DNA of 64,000 bases from Allobosea sp. 47.2.35 (GTDB taxonomy: Bacteria; Pseudomonadota; Alphaproteobacteria; Rhizobiales; Beijerinckiaceae), in assembly GCF_024655635.1 (NCBI RefSeq), contig NZ_JANLGI010000009.1, positions 62,001 through 126,000 of the forward strand, in the 5' to 3' direction. The translations under genes were made by a program, and so were the position numbers. Positions 44,711 through 54,945 of this stretch are shown here, piece by piece; within the stretch, counting starts at the first letter, position 1, and every line of letters starts with the position of its first letter. The notes under the pieces are model-generated. The model had not been told where the DNA came from, did not search any database, and saw nothing but the letters and a program-made list of their open reading frames with translations.

Positions 44711-45937
44711 ATGCCTCCGCGTCCACGCAAGCCGATCTCCGTCACCGCCGAACATGCCCGCCGCATCTGGCTTCAGGCCCAGCGGCTGGACCGGCGTGAT
44801 CCTTTCGGCGCGGGCCCCGAAGCGGCGCGGGCCGCGATCGAGCATCTCGGCTATGTCCAGATCGACACGATCAACGTGATCGAGCGCTGTCATCACCATA
44901 TCCTCTATGCCCGCATCCCGGCCTATCGCCGGGCCGACCTCGCCCACCTGCAATCGGTCGGGAAGAGCGTCTTCGAATATTGGACGCATGCGCTGGCTTA
45001 CGTTCCATCCCGCGACATCCGCTATTTCCTGCCGGCGATGAAGGCGCATCGCGAGGAGCCGAAGCGCTGGTCGGCAGTCGGTGCCCGCGAGGAGACGCGC
45101 AAGCTGCTCCGCCGCATCCGCAAGGACGGAGCGCTGTCGATCCGCGACATCGAGGAAGAGCTGATCGAGAAGGCGCATCTCTGGGCGAGCAAGAAGCCGT
45201 CCAAGGGCTTGCTGGAGCGGGCCTTTTACGATGGTGAGCTGGCGATCTCGGCGCGTGCCGGCATGGTCAAGACCTATGAACTCTTCGACCGGCACTTCCA
45301 GTGGGAGAAGAAGCCGGTGCCGGCGAGCGAGCGGCAGATCACCGCCTATCTGCTCGACAGGGCGCTGACCGCGCAGGGGCTGGTCAGCCTCGATTCGATC
45401 TGCCATCTCGACGCGCCCTCGAAGAAGGCCGTGTCCGAGCTGATCGCCGCCCGCGTCAAGCGCAAGGAGTTGGTTCCGGTCGCCGTCGAGGGCGCCGGCA
45501 AGACGCAGCACTGGGCCTCACCCGCCGTGCTGGAGCCGCTCGCCGCACCGGATGAGACGCTGATCCATATCCTCTCGCCTTTCGACCCGCTGATGATCCA
45601 GCGCAAGCGGGCCAAGCTCTTCCTCGACTATGCCCATGTCTTCGAGGCCTATCTGCCGAAGGAGAAGCGGGTCTACGGCTATTTCGGCCTGCCGGTGCTG
45701 GCTGGCGAGCGCGTCGTCGCGGTGCTCGACCTCAAGACCGACCGGGCGGCCGGCAAGCTCCTGATGCAGCAATGGACCTGGCTGGAGGGCTGCGAGACGC
45801 CGGAGCTGAAGCTGGCGATCGAGGAGGAGCTGCAGCGCTTCGAGCGCTTCCAGCTCGCGCTCGACGAGGGGCAGGCTGCGGCGTTCGCCCTGGAGCAGGC
45901 GATCACGCTCCCAGAAGGTCGATCAGCGGCGGAATGA
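44711..45937 (+). CDS. YcaQ/AlkX-type DNA glycosylase (HTH_42 family)
   Basis: A 408-residue protein of the winged-helix HTH_42 superfamily. The catalytic Gln-x-Asp motif is visible in EHLGYVQIDTINVIERCHHH, matching the AlkX (E. coli YcaQ) branch rather than the Gln-x-Gln AlkZ branch. AlkX removes bulky alkylated bases and unhooks DNA interstrand crosslinks. FDPLMIQRKRAKLFLDYAHVFEAYLPKEKRVYGYFGLPVL is the conserved C-terminal block. Length matches the family. Its last 35 bp overlap the convergent mutT gene. Function is from family knowledge. Confidence 0.9.
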   Translation: MPPRPRKPISVTAEHARRIWLQAQRLDRRDPFGAGPEAARAAIEHLGYVQIDTINVIERCHHHILYARIPAYRRADLAHLQSVGKSVFEYWTHALAYVPSRDIRYFLPAMKAHREEPKRWSAVGAREETRKLLRRIRKDGALSIRDIEEELIEKAHLWASKKPSKGLLERAFYDGELAISARAGMVKTYELFDRHFQWEKKPVPASERQITAYLLDRALTAQGLVSLDSICHLDAPSKKAVSELIAARVKRKELVPVAVEGAGKTQHWASPAVLEPLAAPDETLIHILSPFDPLMIQRKRAKLFLDYAHVFEAYLPKEKRVYGYFGLPVLAGERVVAVLDLKTDRAAGKLLMQQWTWLEGCETPELKLAIEEELQRFERFQLALDEGQAAAFALEQAITLPEGRSAAE

Positions 45938-46307
45938 GCGGCTCGTCGGCGGGCGGCATGGCGAGATCGCGCAATTTACCGGGGCGGACCCATTTCAGCG
46001 CCTGGCCCTCGCGGGACATCGCGGTGCCCTGCCAGCGCCGGCAGATATAGAGCGGCATCAGCAGGTGGAACTCGGGATAGGCGTAGCTCGCGAAGGTGAG
46101 CGGCGCGAGGCAGTCCTCCTTCACGGTGATGCCGAGTTCCTCGGACAGCTCGCGGATCAGCGCGGGCTCCGGCCGCTCGCCGGCCTCGAGCTTGCCCCCG
46201 GGGAATTCCCACAGGCCGGCCAGTGCCTTGCCTTCCGGGCGCTGCGTGACGAGGACGCGGTTGTCGGCATCGATCAGGGCGCAGGCGACGACGAGGAGCA
46301 GCTTCAC
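45903..46307 (-). CDS. mutT: 8-oxo-dGTP diphosphatase, Nudix family
   Basis: A 134-residue Nudix hydrolase that removes oxidised guanine nucleotides. The Nudix box is GGKLEAGERPEPALIRELSEELGI in order, with all Glu metal ligands of GX5EX7REUXEEXGU. The opening VACALIDADNRVLVTQRPEGKALAGLWEFPGG is typical of MutT. It has no thiamine-phosphate synthase fusion. Its 3' end overlaps the convergent glycosylase gene, and it is the last of a minus-strand series that includes argJ, as in many Hyphomicrobiales. Confidence 0.93.
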   Translation of the reverse strand: MKLLLVVACALIDADNRVLVTQRPEGKALAGLWEFPGGKLEAGERPEPALIRELSEELGITVKEDCLAPLTFASYAYPEFHLLMPLYICRRWQGTAMSREGQALKWVRPGKLRDLAMPPADEPLIPPLIDLLGA

Positions 46308-46315
46308 AGGGGAAC

Positions 46316-46831
46316 TCAGTTGCCGGAGAGGATGACCTGGACGGGCTCGGTCTCCTTGCCCGTCAGCGTGACGCTGTCATAGACCGAGCCGCCCTCGCGG
46401 GTGAAGGCGGTTTCCTCGCCCCAGATCACCTGCGTCGTCAGGAAATAGCTGCCGGGGGCGACCTTCTCGAAGGCGAAGCGGCCATTGGCTTCGGCCTTTG
46501 TCGTGCGGGTGTATTCGGAATAGGCGGGGTCGGCGTTGTCGTCGCGCGGATAGGCGCTGTGAGGAACGTATTTGGCCTTGCCGTAGAAATTGGCGAAGCG
46601 CTCGCGCGCGAACGCGGTATCGGGAATGAGGCGGACGACCTGTCCGGCGGCATTGACGACCACGCCACTCGGCTTGGTGCGGAAGGCATGGCCGGTGATG
46701 ACGCCCGTGCCAGTCTTCTTGATGAAGGCCGCTTCCTCCGTGGAGAAGGCGACGGTCGCGGGCTTGCGCTCGACGCAGCCCGTCATGATGCCGGCGGCCA
46801 ATACGGCTGCCGCGACAACCCCGATCCTCAT
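46316..46831 (-). CDS. Lipoprotein with carboxypeptidase-regulatory-like beta domain
   Basis: A 171-residue protein with leader [19 protein letters not shown] (lipid Cys19). The rest reads as a small beta-sandwich: GTGVITGHAFRTKPSGVVVNAAGQVVRLIP, then KAEANGRFAFEKVAPGSYFLTTQVIW, the pattern of carboxypeptidase-regulatory-like domains that bind sugars or stabilise envelope proteins. The function is not known. Its start overlaps the EamA transporter stop by 4 bp, and mutT follows 8 bp downstream. Confidence 0.8.
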   Translation of the reverse strand: MRIGVVAAAVLAAGIMTGCVERKPATVAFSTEEAAFIKKTGTGVITGHAFRTKPSGVVVNAAGQVVRLIPDTAFARERFANFYGKAKYVPHSAYPRDDNADPAYSEYTRTTKAEANGRFAFEKVAPGSYFLTTQVIWGEETAFTREGGSVYDSVTLTGKETEPVQVILSGN

Positions 46832-47757
46832 GCAGCCCCCACCCGACGCGGCGCCATCGTCACGAGGAAGACGCCGATCAGGATGATGCAGCCGGCGGCG
46901 ATCTGCCGCAACTCCAGCGTTTCGCCGAGGACGAGCACGCCCATGGCGGCGGCGACGGTCGGCACGAGATAGCCGGTCATCGCCGCGCGCGTCGGGCCGG
47001 CGGCCCGGATCAGGCGCATGAAGACTGTCATCGGGATGGCCGTGCAGAAGATGCCGAGCGCCAGCAAAGCAAGCCAGTGATCGCGCAGGGGCAGGAAGGC
47101 GGCCGGCCCGGCGAAGGCCAGTGCCAGGAGCGAAGCGCTGAACCCGGAGACGACCTGCTGGCCGAGCGCGAGGCGCATCGGGTCGCCGGCCGGGGCCGGC
47201 ACCGCGCGGACATAGATATTGCCGGTCGCATAGCTCAGCATGGTCGCGACCATGGCCAGCACGCTGAGCGCGGTGCCGCCGCCCTCGAACAGGCGCGGGC
47301 CGATCAGCAGGGCAACGCCGGCCAAGCCGATCAGGATGCCGACGAGGCGACGCCCGCTCAGCCGCTCCTCGGCGAAGATCAGATGCGCGACGATGGCGGT
47401 GATCAGCGGCCCCGCCGCCTGGATCATCGCGGCCGGGCCGCTGGCGAGCTGGATCAGGGCGTAGGCGATCAGGATATTGGGGATCCAGCCATTGGTCGCG
47501 CCCAGGATCAGCCAGTGGCGGATCTCGTGGCGGCGCGGCAACGGGCTCTGGCCGAGCCAGCGCAGCCAGAGCGAAAGCGAGACCGCGCCGAGCAGGCCGC
47601 GCCCCGCCGCGATGGCGAAGGGCGAGACCTGTCCGGCCATCAGCTTGATGAACAGGAAGCTGGAGCCCCAGAAGAAGGCCGTGACGAGCAGATGGGTGGC
47701 GATGAAGCCGCGGCTCGGCTCGGGCGCGGCCGAAGCCTCAGGAGCGGTAGTCACCAT
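46828..47757 (-). CDS. EamA/DMT-superfamily transporter
   Basis: A 309-residue inner-membrane protein with ten predicted membrane segments in two EamA repeats (opening [21 protein letters not shown]). Starts at 47757 (MVTTAPEAS) or 47769 (MSRSMVTT) are both ATG with weak ribosome sites; the first is used, since it overlaps argJ less (20 rather than 32 bp). DMT exporters move amino acids, nucleotides, or drugs outward. Overlap with argJ suggests a possible link with arginine or ornithine metabolism, but this is only context. Confidence 0.9.
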   Translation of the reverse strand: MVTTAPEASAAPEPSRGFIATHLLVTAFFWGSSFLFIKLMAGQVSPFAIAAGRGLLGAVSLSLWLRWLGQSPLPRRHEIRHWLILGATNGWIPNILIAYALIQLASGPAAMIQAAGPLITAIVAHLIFAEERLSGRRLVGILIGLAGVALLIGPRLFEGGGTALSVLAMVATMLSYATGNIYVRAVPAPAGDPMRLALGQQVVSGFSASLLALAFAGPAAFLPLRDHWLALLALGIFCTAIPMTVFMRLIRAAGPTRAAMTGYLVPTVAAAMGVLVLGETLELRQIAAGCIILIGVFLVTMAPRRVGAA

Positions 47758-48988
47758 TGATCTCGACATAGGCCTTGGTCAGGTCGCAGGTCCAGACCGT
47801 GGCCTTGCCGCGTCCCAGCCCGAGATCGGCGGTGATGACGATATTGTCGCCCTTCATGTAGTCGGAGACCGCCTGCTCGTCATAGGACGGCGCGCGCGCG
47901 CCCTGCTTCGCCACGACGATGTCGCCGAAGCCGATATCGAGCCTGTCGCGGTCGGCGGGCTCGCCGGCCTTGCCGACGGCCATGACGACGCGGCCCCAAT
48001 TGGCGTCCTCGCCGGCGATGGCGGTCTTGACCAGCGGTGAATTGGCGATGGAGAGCGCGACGCGCTTGGCCGAGCGGGCGGATGCCGCGCCGGTGACGCG
48101 CACCTCGACGAATTTCCGGGCGCCTTCGCCGTCCTTGCAGACGAGATGCGAGAGTTCGAGCAGGATCGCATTCAGCGCGCGCTTGAAGCCGGAAAGCCTG
48201 CTGTCGTTGACCTCGGTGATGGCCGGCACGCCGCGCGCCGCCGCCTTGCCGGTGGCGAAGAGCATCAGCGTGTCGGAGGTCGAGGTGTCGCTGTCGACCG
48301 TGACCGCGTTGAACGAGCCCTTCACGCCCTTGGAGAGCAGGGCCTGGAGCACAGAGGCCGCGATCGGCGCGTCGGTGAAGACGAAGGAGAGCATCGTCGC
48401 CATGTCCGGCGCGATCATGCCGGCGCCCTTGGCGATGCCGGCGATCACGACCTCCTTGCCGTCGATCCTGGCCTTGCGGGTCAGCGCCTTCGGGAAGGTG
48501 TCGGTGGTCATGATCGCGCGGGCGGCGTCGATCCAGGGGCCGTCGGCGGCGCGCCTGGCGCATTCGTCGAGCACGCCCTTGAACTTGGTCGCGTCGAGCG
48601 GCTCGCCGATCACGCCGGTGGAGGCGATGAAGACCTCGTGGGGCTTGCAGCCGGCAGCCTTGGCGGCAATCTCGGCGGTGAGCTTGACCGCGTCACGGCC
48701 CTTCAGGCCGGTGAAGGCGTTGGCATTGCCGGAATTGACGACGACGGCGCGGGCCGAACCCTGCTTCAGGTTCTCGCGGCACCAGTCGACCGGGGCAGAG
48801 GGGCATTTCGAGCGGGTGAAGACGCCGGCAACCTGCGTGCCCTCGTCGAGCAGCGCGAACCAGACGTCCTGGCGGCCCTTGTAGCGGATGCCGGCCTCGG
48901 CGGTGGCGAAGCGCACGCCCGGGATCGGCGGAACCTTGGGCTGGCGCTTCGGCGCGAGCGGGGAAACGGGGACATCCTTGCCGGCCAT
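47738..48988 (-). CDS. argJ: Bifunctional glutamate N-acetyltransferase / ornithine acetyltransferase
   Basis: A 416-residue enzyme of arginine biosynthesis that transfers acetyl from N-acetylornithine to glutamate. Start ATG 48988 behind AGGAGG. Self-cleavage occurs at [14 protein letters not shown], between Ala197 and Thr198; Thr198 is the nucleophile. [12 protein letters not shown] and [10 protein letters not shown] are also typical. Whether it also uses acetyl-CoA (bifunctional) cannot be told from sequence with certainty. It lies downstream of the isomerase gene, from which it is separated by a terminator. Confidence 0.96.
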   Translation of the reverse strand: MAGKDVPVSPLAPKRQPKVPPIPGVRFATAEAGIRYKGRQDVWFALLDEGTQVAGVFTRSKCPSAPVDWCRENLKQGSARAVVVNSGNANAFTGLKGRDAVKLTAEIAAKAAGCKPHEVFIASTGVIGEPLDATKFKGVLDECARRAADGPWIDAARAIMTTDTFPKALTRKARIDGKEVVIAGIAKGAGMIAPDMATMLSFVFTDAPIAASVLQALLSKGVKGSFNAVTVDSDTSTSDTLMLFATGKAAARGVPAITEVNDSRLSGFKRALNAILLELSHLVCKDGEGARKFVEVRVTGAASARSAKRVALSIANSPLVKTAIAGEDANWGRVVMAVGKAGEPADRDRLDIGFGDIVVAKQGARAPSYDEQAVSDYMKGDNIVITADLGLGRGKATVWTCDLTKAYVEINGDYRS

Positions 48989-49098
48989 CGGGCTTCCTCC
49001 TGCGGAGCGCTGCTGGAGGACCGGCGAATCGTCCTTATCGCCAGGCAGCGCGTCTCGTTCGAGAGCCCCTCTGCCGCAGGCCGATGACGAAAACAAGA

Positions 49099-49121
49099 AG
49101 GGCGGCCGCAAGGGCCGCCCT
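49099..49121 (-). terminator. Terminator of the isomerase gene
   Basis: AGGGCGGCC (49099-49107) pairs perfectly with GGCCGCCCT (49113-49121). On the minus strand it is followed by TCTTGTTTTCG. It begins 30 bp past the isomerase stop and ends 111 bp before the argJ start. Confidence 0.8.
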
Positions 49122-49150
49122 CCAAAATCGCGTGAGACGGAGCGAAGCGC

Positions 49151-49990
49151 TCAGTTCTTCTTCGGCTCGGCCGGCTTGGCGGCATCCGCGGCCGGCTTGT
49201 CGAGACGCTCGACCTTGGCTTTCTCGCGCATGGCGAGAACGAGGTCCTGCTGGGCCTTGCGCTCGAGATACTGGTCGATCTGCGGCTTCACCGCGGCGAA
49301 ATCCGGCAGCGGCTTCGAGCGCTTGTCCTCAAGCTTGATGATATGCCAGCCGAACTGGCTCTTCACCGGCTCGGAAACCTCGCCCTTCTTCAGCTTGAAG
49401 GCGGCTTCGGCGAATTCCGGCACCATGCGGTCCTTGGTGAACCAGCCGAGATCGCCGCCCTCCTTGCCCGAGCCCGGGTCCTTGGAGAGTTCGGCCGCGA
49501 CCTTGGCAAAGTCCTCGCCCTTCTTCAGGCGCTCGACCGCAGCCTTGGCCTGCGCTTCGTCCTCGACGAGGATGTGGCGGGCATGGGCCTCTTCCTCGGG
49601 CGTCATCGCCTTGGTGGTGTCGTCGAAGAGCTTCTTGGCTGCCTCAGGGGTGACGGCCTTCTTGCCCTCGCGGGTCAGGTATTCGTCGAGCAGCACCTTC
49701 TCGCGGTAATAGGCGAGGCGGGCGGCGAAATCGGGGGTGTCGCCGATCTTGGCCTCGGCCGCGGCCTTGGCGCCGAGCTTGAGGTCGACGAGATAGTTGA
49801 TGACTTCGTCGCGCTTGCGTTCCTCGGGGAGCTGGGCGAGGCGCTCGCCGAGATCCTCGCTCGCGAGCTGGATGTCCTTCTCGGTGATGGCGATGCCGTC
49901 GACCTTGGCGACGACCTTGTCGGCCTGGGCGAAGGCCGGGCCCGCCAGCAGCGCGAAGCCGAGGACGGCGATGAAACGGGCTGAGTTCAT
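49151..49990 (-). CDS. Periplasmic peptidyl-prolyl isomerase (parvulin/SurA-like)
   Basis: A 279-residue protein with signal peptide [20 protein letters not shown], cut before QADKVVA. A SurA-like N-terminal helical domain (about 25-130; [17 protein letters not shown]) is followed by a parvulin rotamase domain: [41 protein letters not shown], then [46 protein letters not shown] Lys/Ala-rich tail ends it. It probably helps fold outer-membrane or periplasmic proteins exported by SecA, from which it is divergently transcribed. The true start is ATG 49990; an upstream in-frame extension lacks a leader. Confidence 0.93.
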   Translation of the reverse strand: MNSARFIAVLGFALLAGPAFAQADKVVAKVDGIAITEKDIQLASEDLGERLAQLPEERKRDEVINYLVDLKLGAKAAAEAKIGDTPDFAARLAYYREKVLLDEYLTREGKKAVTPEAAKKLFDDTTKAMTPEEEAHARHILVEDEAQAKAAVERLKKGEDFAKVAAELSKDPGSGKEGGDLGWFTKDRMVPEFAEAAFKLKKGEVSEPVKSQFGWHIIKLEDKRSKPLPDFAAVKPQIDQYLERKAQQDLVLAMREKAKVERLDKPAADAAKPAEPKKN

Positions 49991-50350
49991 GAATGACGGC
50001 CTTTCGCGAAAACCGAGGCGGTTTGACGGCTGCACTGCCCGATGAACGCGGCAAAGGCAAGGCGGTTCAGGCGATTGCGGCCGGCGATCACGCCGCTTTG
50101 CGCGGGCCCGGATGCCGCAGCGTCCGATGATCTTGGCCGAGGCTCTTGGAAGCGGGGCGGAAAAACCCCACATCGGGAGCCGAATTCACTTGCCGTTTCG
50201 CTGCCTATTGGTCGAAACGCACGCTGGACCCTGCCCGCGCTCGCGTCTAAACACGCGGTCGCAATTTCGAGAATACCGAACCTCCGGTTCGCGCGCGACA
50301 AGCGATTACGCGCCGGCCGGGGGCTCAACGCATCACCTGAAAGGCCCAAC
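49991..50350. other. Divergent control region between the isomerase gene and secA
   Basis: 360 bp without a supported gene. CGAACC-TCC-GGTTCG (50277-50291) is a perfect 6-bp dyad in the secA leader, 60 bp before its start. A ribosome site AAAGG lies 7 bases before the secA ATG. No clear -35/-10 pair or tRNA was recognised. Open frames that extend secA or the isomerase gene into it have no ribosome site. Confidence 0.5.
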
Positions 50351-53125
50351 ATGCTTGGCGCGCTCGCAAAGAAACTCTTCGGCTCGTCGAATGACCGCCG
50401 CGTCAAGGGCTACCAGCCCCGCGTCGCCGCGATCAACGCGCTGGAGAAAGAGATCGCCGCGCTGAGCGACGAGGCCCTGAAGGCACGGACCGAAGAGTTC
50501 AAGAAGCAGATCGCGGAGGGTAAGAAGCTCGACGACCTGCTGGTCCCGGCCTTCGCCACGGTGCGCGAGGCTGCCAAGCGCGTGCTCGGCCAGCGGCCCT
50601 ACGACGTCCAGCTCATCGGCGGCATGGTGCTGCACGAGGGCGCCATCGCCGAAATGAAGACCGGCGAAGGCAAGACGCTGGTCGCGACCCTGCCGACTTA
50701 CCTCAACGCCCTCGAAGGCAAGGGCGTCCATGTCGTCACCGTCAACGACTACCTCGCCCGGCGCGACGCCGAGTGGATGGCGAAGCTCTACAATTTCCTC
50801 GGCCTGACCGTCGGCATCATCGTGCACGGCCTCGACGACGAGGAGCGCCAGCGCGCCTATGCCTGCGACATCACCTACGGCACGAACAACGAGTTCGGCT
50901 TCGACTATCTCCGCGACAACATGAAGTACGACGTCGCGCAGATGAGCCAGCGCGGCCATCATTTCGCGATCGTCGACGAAGTCGACTCGATCCTGGTCGA
51001 TGAAGCCCGCACCCCGCTGATCATCTCCGGCCCGCTCGACGACAAGTCGGAACTCTATGTCTCGATCGACAAGGTGTTGCCCGGCCTCATCCCGGCCGAT
51101 TACGAGGTCGACGAGAAGCAGCGCACGGTGGCGCTGACCGAGGCTGGCAACGAGCATATCGAGGAGTTGCTGCGGGAGGCCGGCCTGCTCAACGAGGGCG
51201 ACCTCTACGACGCCCACAACGTCACGCTGGTCCACCACGTCAACCAGGCGCTGCGGGCCCACACGCTGTTCACCCGCGACAAGGATTATATCGTCCGCGG
51301 CGACGAGGTCGTGATCATCGACGAGTTCACCGGCCGCATGATGCCGGGCCGGCGCTATTCGGAAGGCCTGCACCAGGCGCTGGAAGCCAAGGAGCACGTT
51401 ACGGTCCAGCCCGAGAACGCGACGCTGGCCTCGATCACCTTCCAGAACTATTTCCGCCTCTACAAGAAGCTCGCCGGCATGACCGGCACGGCGGCGACCG
51501 AGGCGGACGAGTTCTTCCAGATCTACAAGCTCGAGGTCGTCGAGATCCCGACCAATGTTCCGATCGCCCGCAAGGACGAGGATGACGAGGTCTACCGCAC
51601 CTTCGAGGAGAAGGTGCGCGGCGTGATCCGCGAGATTCAGGCCGCGCAGGCCAACGGCCAGCCGCTGCTGGTCGGCACCACCTCGATCGAGCGCTCGGAG
51701 CTGATCGCCGAGATGCTGGAGAAGGAGGGCTACAAGCTGCTCGACTTCACCGATCCCAAGGCGCTGGAGCCGATCTACCAGGCGGCGCGCGAGGGCAAGA
51801 CCATCAAGGCCTTCGCCGTGCTGAATGCCCGCTTCCACGAGCAGGAAGCCTATATCGTCGCGCAGGCCGGCGTGCCCGGCGCGATCACCATCGCCACCAA
51901 CATGGCCGGCCGCGGCACCGACATCCAGCTCGGCGGCAATGCCGAGATGCGGATTTCCCACGACCTCGCCGGCATGGAGGAAGGTCCGGAGCGCGACGCC
52001 AAGGCCGCCGCCATCCGCGCCGAGGTGGCGGAGTTCAAGCAGCGCGTGCTCAAGTCCGGCGGCCTCTACATCGTCGGCACCGAGCGCCACGAGAGCCGGC
52101 GCATCGACAACCAGCTGCGTGGCCGCGCCGGCCGCCAGGGCGATCCGGGCCGCTCGAAGTTCTTCCTGTCGCTGCAGGACGACCTGATGCGTATCTTCGG
52201 TTCCGACCGGATGGACGGCATGCTGACCAAGCTCGGCCTCAAGGAGGACGAGGCGATCGTCCATCCCTGGATCAACAAGGCGGTCGAGAAGGCGCAGGGC
52301 AAGGTCGAGGCGCGCAATTTCGACATCCGCAAGAACATCCTGAAATACGACGACGTCATGAACGACCAGCGCAAGGTCGTGTTCGAGCAGCGCCGCGACT
52401 TCATGCGCCAGGCAAGCGTACGCGAGACAATCGACGACATGCGCCATGGCGTGGTCGAGGATGTCGTCGCACGCCACATCCCCGAGGAGGCCTATCCCGA
52501 GCAGTGGGACAGCGCCGGCCTCAAGCAGGAGGTGATCCAGCATCTCAACCTCGACCTGCCGATCGAGGACTGGGCCAAGGAAGAGGGCATCGCCGACAGC
52601 GAGATCCGCGAACGCATCCGCAAGCTCGCCGACGAGGATTATGCCGGCCGCATTGAGCGCAATACCGACGAGGTCATGACCTATGTCGAGAAGCAGGTTC
52701 TGCTGCAGTCGCTCGACCATCTCTGGCGCGAGCATCTGGTCACGCTCGACCATCTCCGCCAGGTCATCGGCTGGCGTGGCCTCGCTCAGCGCGACCCGCT
52801 GCAGGAGTACAAGCAGGAGGCCTTCGAGCTGTTCGACGGGCTGATCGGGCATCTGCGCCAGCAGGTCACCGGCCATCTCTCGCGCATCGAGGTGCGCTTC
52901 GATCAGCCCGAGGACCAGGCGCCGGCGCAGGCGCAGGACGGCGCGGGCTCCGGCTTCGGCGACTACGGCGCGACCGGTATTCAGTACGCGGCGACCGATG
53001 CCGATACCGCCGTGCTCGACCGCAACCCGGAAGACCCCGAGAGCTGGGGCAAGGTCGGCCGCAACGAGCCCTGCCCTTGCGGCTCCGGCAAGAAGTTCAA
53101 GCACTGCCACGGCCAGTTCGCCTGA
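50351..53125 (+). CDS. secA: Preprotein translocase ATPase SecA
   Basis: A 924-residue motor that drives proteins through SecYEG. Start ATG 50351 ([20 protein letters not shown]). Walker A is [15 protein letters not shown] (about residue 100-114) and Walker [10 protein letters not shown]. The preprotein-crosslinking region, helicase motifs ([21 protein letters not shown]) and the scaffold domain are complete. The C-terminus carries the zinc-binding tail [16 protein letters not shown] that contacts SecB and phospholipid. Length is typical for Alphaproteobacteria. A strong terminator follows the stop. Confidence 0.98.
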   Translation: MLGALAKKLFGSSNDRRVKGYQPRVAAINALEKEIAALSDEALKARTEEFKKQIAEGKKLDDLLVPAFATVREAAKRVLGQRPYDVQLIGGMVLHEGAIAEMKTGEGKTLVATLPTYLNALEGKGVHVVTVNDYLARRDAEWMAKLYNFLGLTVGIIVHGLDDEERQRAYACDITYGTNNEFGFDYLRDNMKYDVAQMSQRGHHFAIVDEVDSILVDEARTPLIISGPLDDKSELYVSIDKVLPGLIPADYEVDEKQRTVALTEAGNEHIEELLREAGLLNEGDLYDAHNVTLVHHVNQALRAHTLFTRDKDYIVRGDEVVIIDEFTGRMMPGRRYSEGLHQALEAKEHVTVQPENATLASITFQNYFRLYKKLAGMTGTAATEADEFFQIYKLEVVEIPTNVPIARKDEDDEVYRTFEEKVRGVIREIQAAQANGQPLLVGTTSIERSELIAEMLEKEGYKLLDFTDPKALEPIYQAAREGKTIKAFAVLNARFHEQEAYIVAQAGVPGAITIATNMAGRGTDIQLGGNAEMRISHDLAGMEEGPERDAKAAAIRAEVAEFKQRVLKSGGLYIVGTERHESRRIDNQLRGRAGRQGDPGRSKFFLSLQDDLMRIFGSDRMDGMLTKLGLKEDEAIVHPWINKAVEKAQGKVEARNFDIRKNILKYDDVMNDQRKVVFEQRRDFMRQASVRETIDDMRHGVVEDVVARHIPEEAYPEQWDSAGLKQEVIQHLNLDLPIEDWAKEEGIADSEIRERIRKLADEDYAGRIERNTDEVMTYVEKQVLLQSLDHLWREHLVTLDHLRQVIGWRGLAQRDPLQEYKQEAFELFDGLIGHLRQQVTGHLSRIEVRFDQPEDQAPAQAQDGAGSGFGDYGATGIQYAATDADTAVLDRNPEDPESWGKVGRNEPCPCGSGKKFKHCHGQFA

Positions 53126-53149
53126 GGCACTGCCTTCCTGAATGCGTTC

Positions 53150-53181
53150 GATGCCCGGCCCTGCGCCGGGCATCGTCGTTT
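53150..53181 (+). terminator. secA terminator
   Basis: GATGCCCGGC (53150-53159) pairs perfectly with GCCGGGCATC (53165-53174) around CCTGC, followed by GTCGTTTTGG. It starts 24 bp after the secA stop. Confidence 0.85.
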
Positions 53182-53303
53182 TGGGGCTTGGTGGTCGATT
53201 GGGACGGTCCTGCGCCGGATCGACGCATCAATTATCCCAGCCCTATTTACGCCTCGGTAACACTCTCCTTTCCAAGTTGGCCGCGATGAAAGGAGATGAG
53301 ACC

Positions 53304-53819
53304 ATGTTCAAGACAGCGCTTTCGGCAGCCTGCCTCACCATCTTGGCGGGCACGGGCGTACAGGCGGCGGGGCCCACATCGTTAGGTCAGTTCGGCGACT
53401 GGAGTGCCGCGACTTACGCAAAGGGCGATCTGGCGCGTTGCTTCATCATGAGCAAACCTTCGTCGGAGGAGCCGTCGAACTTGCGTCATGGCGAAGTCTT
53501 CTTCTTCGTCCAGACCGGCGACAAGGCCTCGAATACGGAATCAAGCTTCCAGACGGGCTATGATTTCGCCCGGGACTCGGTCGTCACCGTCACGATCGGC
53601 GATGACAGCTTCCGCATGCTGACCGAGGGCAGTAATGCCTGGCTCGAACGGTTGGAACGGGAGCCGGCCCTGCTGGCCGCGATGCGCGCCGGCAGCACGA
53701 TGACGCTCGAAGCGCGCTCGCTGCGGGGCAACGTTACGACCTATCAGTTCTCGCTCGCGGGCGTGACCGCGGCGTCGCGCATGCTGGCGCGCTGCAATAT
53801 CGGCGCGACGCAGAGCTGA
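53304..53819 (+). CDS. IalB-like (invasion-associated locus B) periplasmic protein
   Basis: A 171-residue protein starting at ATG 53304, 8 bases after AGGAGA; an ATG at 53286 overlaps the ribosome site and is less likely. Signal peptide MFKTALSAACLTILAGTGVQ, cut after AAG. The opening LGQFGDWSAATYAKGDLARCFIMSKPSS matches the IalB family (GDW...C motif), named after a Bartonella invasion protein but common in free-living Hyphomicrobiales. A second Cys near the C terminus (ARCNIG) may form a disulfide. Function unproven; envelope stress or protein quality control is suggested for relatives. Confidence 0.8.
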   Translation: MFKTALSAACLTILAGTGVQAAGPTSLGQFGDWSAATYAKGDLARCFIMSKPSSEEPSNLRHGEVFFFVQTGDKASNTESSFQTGYDFARDSVVTVTIGDDSFRMLTEGSNAWLERLEREPALLAAMRAGSTMTLEARSLRGNVTTYQFSLAGVTAASRMLARCNIGATQS

Positions 53820-53949
53820 CGCCGGTTTCGGGGCGGGCCGCCGTTGCGGCTGGCTCGCCCTGCGCTACCCGCGCTTGCATACGGCCCCCGCAGACGCCAG
53901 TTTGAGGACTGCATGAGCAGGACGGCGCGCCGCGCCGCTGGGGGACGCG

Positions 53950-54933
53950 ATGGATTTGTCGGGCTTGAATATCTCCGTGATCGTCATCGTCGTGGTGATC
54001 GTCATGGCGATCGGCCTCGGCGTCCGCACCGTTCCGCAGGGCTATAATTATACCGTCGAGCGCTTCGGCCGTTATTCGCGCACGCTGGGCGCCGGCCTCG
54101 GGCTGATCTGGCCCTGGGTCGACCGCATCGGCCACAAGGTGAATGTCATGGAGCAGGTGCTCGACATTCCCTCGCAGGAGGCGATCACCAAGGACAATGC
54201 CGGCGTGCGCATCGATGCCGCCGCCTTCTTCCAGGTGCTCGACGCCGCCAAGGCCTGCTACGAGGTCGCCTCGCTCAACGACGCGCTGATGGTCCTGACG
54301 ATGACCAATATCCGCACCGTCGTCGGCTCGATGGACCTCGACCAGCTCCTGTCGCATCGCGACGAGATCAATGAACGGCTGCTGCGGGTGATGGACGCGG
54401 CGGCGTCGCCCTGGGGCGTCAAGGTCACGCGCATCGAGATCAGGGATATCCTGCCGCCCGCCGATATCGCTGGCGCGATGAACCGGCAGATGAAGGCCGA
54501 GCGCGAGAAACGCGCTGCCGTGCTCGAAGCCGAGGGTCTGCGGCAGGCGGAGATCCTGAAGGCCGAAGGCCAGAAGCAGTCGCAGATTCTCGCCGCCGAG
54601 GGCCGCAAGGAAGCGGCCTTGCGCGATGCCGAGGCGCGCGAGCGCTTGGCGCAGGCCGAGGCGAACGCCACCGCGATGGTCTCGGAGGCGATCAGCCGTG
54701 GTGATATTCAGGCCGCGAACTTCCTGATCGCCGAACGCTACACCGATGCGCTGAAATCGATCGCGTCGAGCCATAACAGCAAGGTCGTGATCGTGCCGAT
54801 CGAGGCCGCCTCGCTGGCGGGCACGGTCGGGGGCATAGCCCAGCTCACCAAAGCGGTGTTCGGCGAGGATGCGACGGCGCGGCGCCAGGGCGGGGCCGGC
54901 TCGGTGCCCACCTCCGGCCGTCCGGGCGCCTGA
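53950..54933 (+). CDS. SPFH/Band 7 membrane protein (stomatin, QmcA type)
   Basis: A 327-residue protein with one N-terminal membrane segment (NISVIVIVVVIVMAIGLGV) and a Band 7 domain (VPQGYNYTVERFGRYSRTLGAGL, then VMEQVLDIPSQEAITKDNAGVRIDAAAFF). A long Ala/Glu coiled coil (about 180-260, EREKRAAVLEAEGLRQAEILKAEGQKQSQILAAEGRKEAALRDAEARERL in substance) drives oligomerisation. It acts in inner-membrane microdomains and in control of proteases such as FtsH. It is followed after 12 bp by an NfeD-like gene, its usual partner. Confidence 0.93.
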   Translation: MDLSGLNISVIVIVVVIVMAIGLGVRTVPQGYNYTVERFGRYSRTLGAGLGLIWPWVDRIGHKVNVMEQVLDIPSQEAITKDNAGVRIDAAAFFQVLDAAKACYEVASLNDALMVLTMTNIRTVVGSMDLDQLLSHRDEINERLLRVMDAAASPWGVKVTRIEIRDILPPADIAGAMNRQMKAEREKRAAVLEAEGLRQAEILKAEGQKQSQILAAEGRKEAALRDAEARERLAQAEANATAMVSEAISRGDIQAANFLIAERYTDALKSIASSHNSKVVIVPIEAASLAGTVGGIAQLTKAVFGEDATARRQGGAGSVPTSGRPGA

Positions 54934-54945
54934 GCGGAGGCCGAC

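Noticed and set aside
50333..53173. A 946-residue open frame antisense to secA
   Set aside because: Same artefact: stop codons are rare opposite GC-rich codons. SecA motifs are complete on the plus strand.
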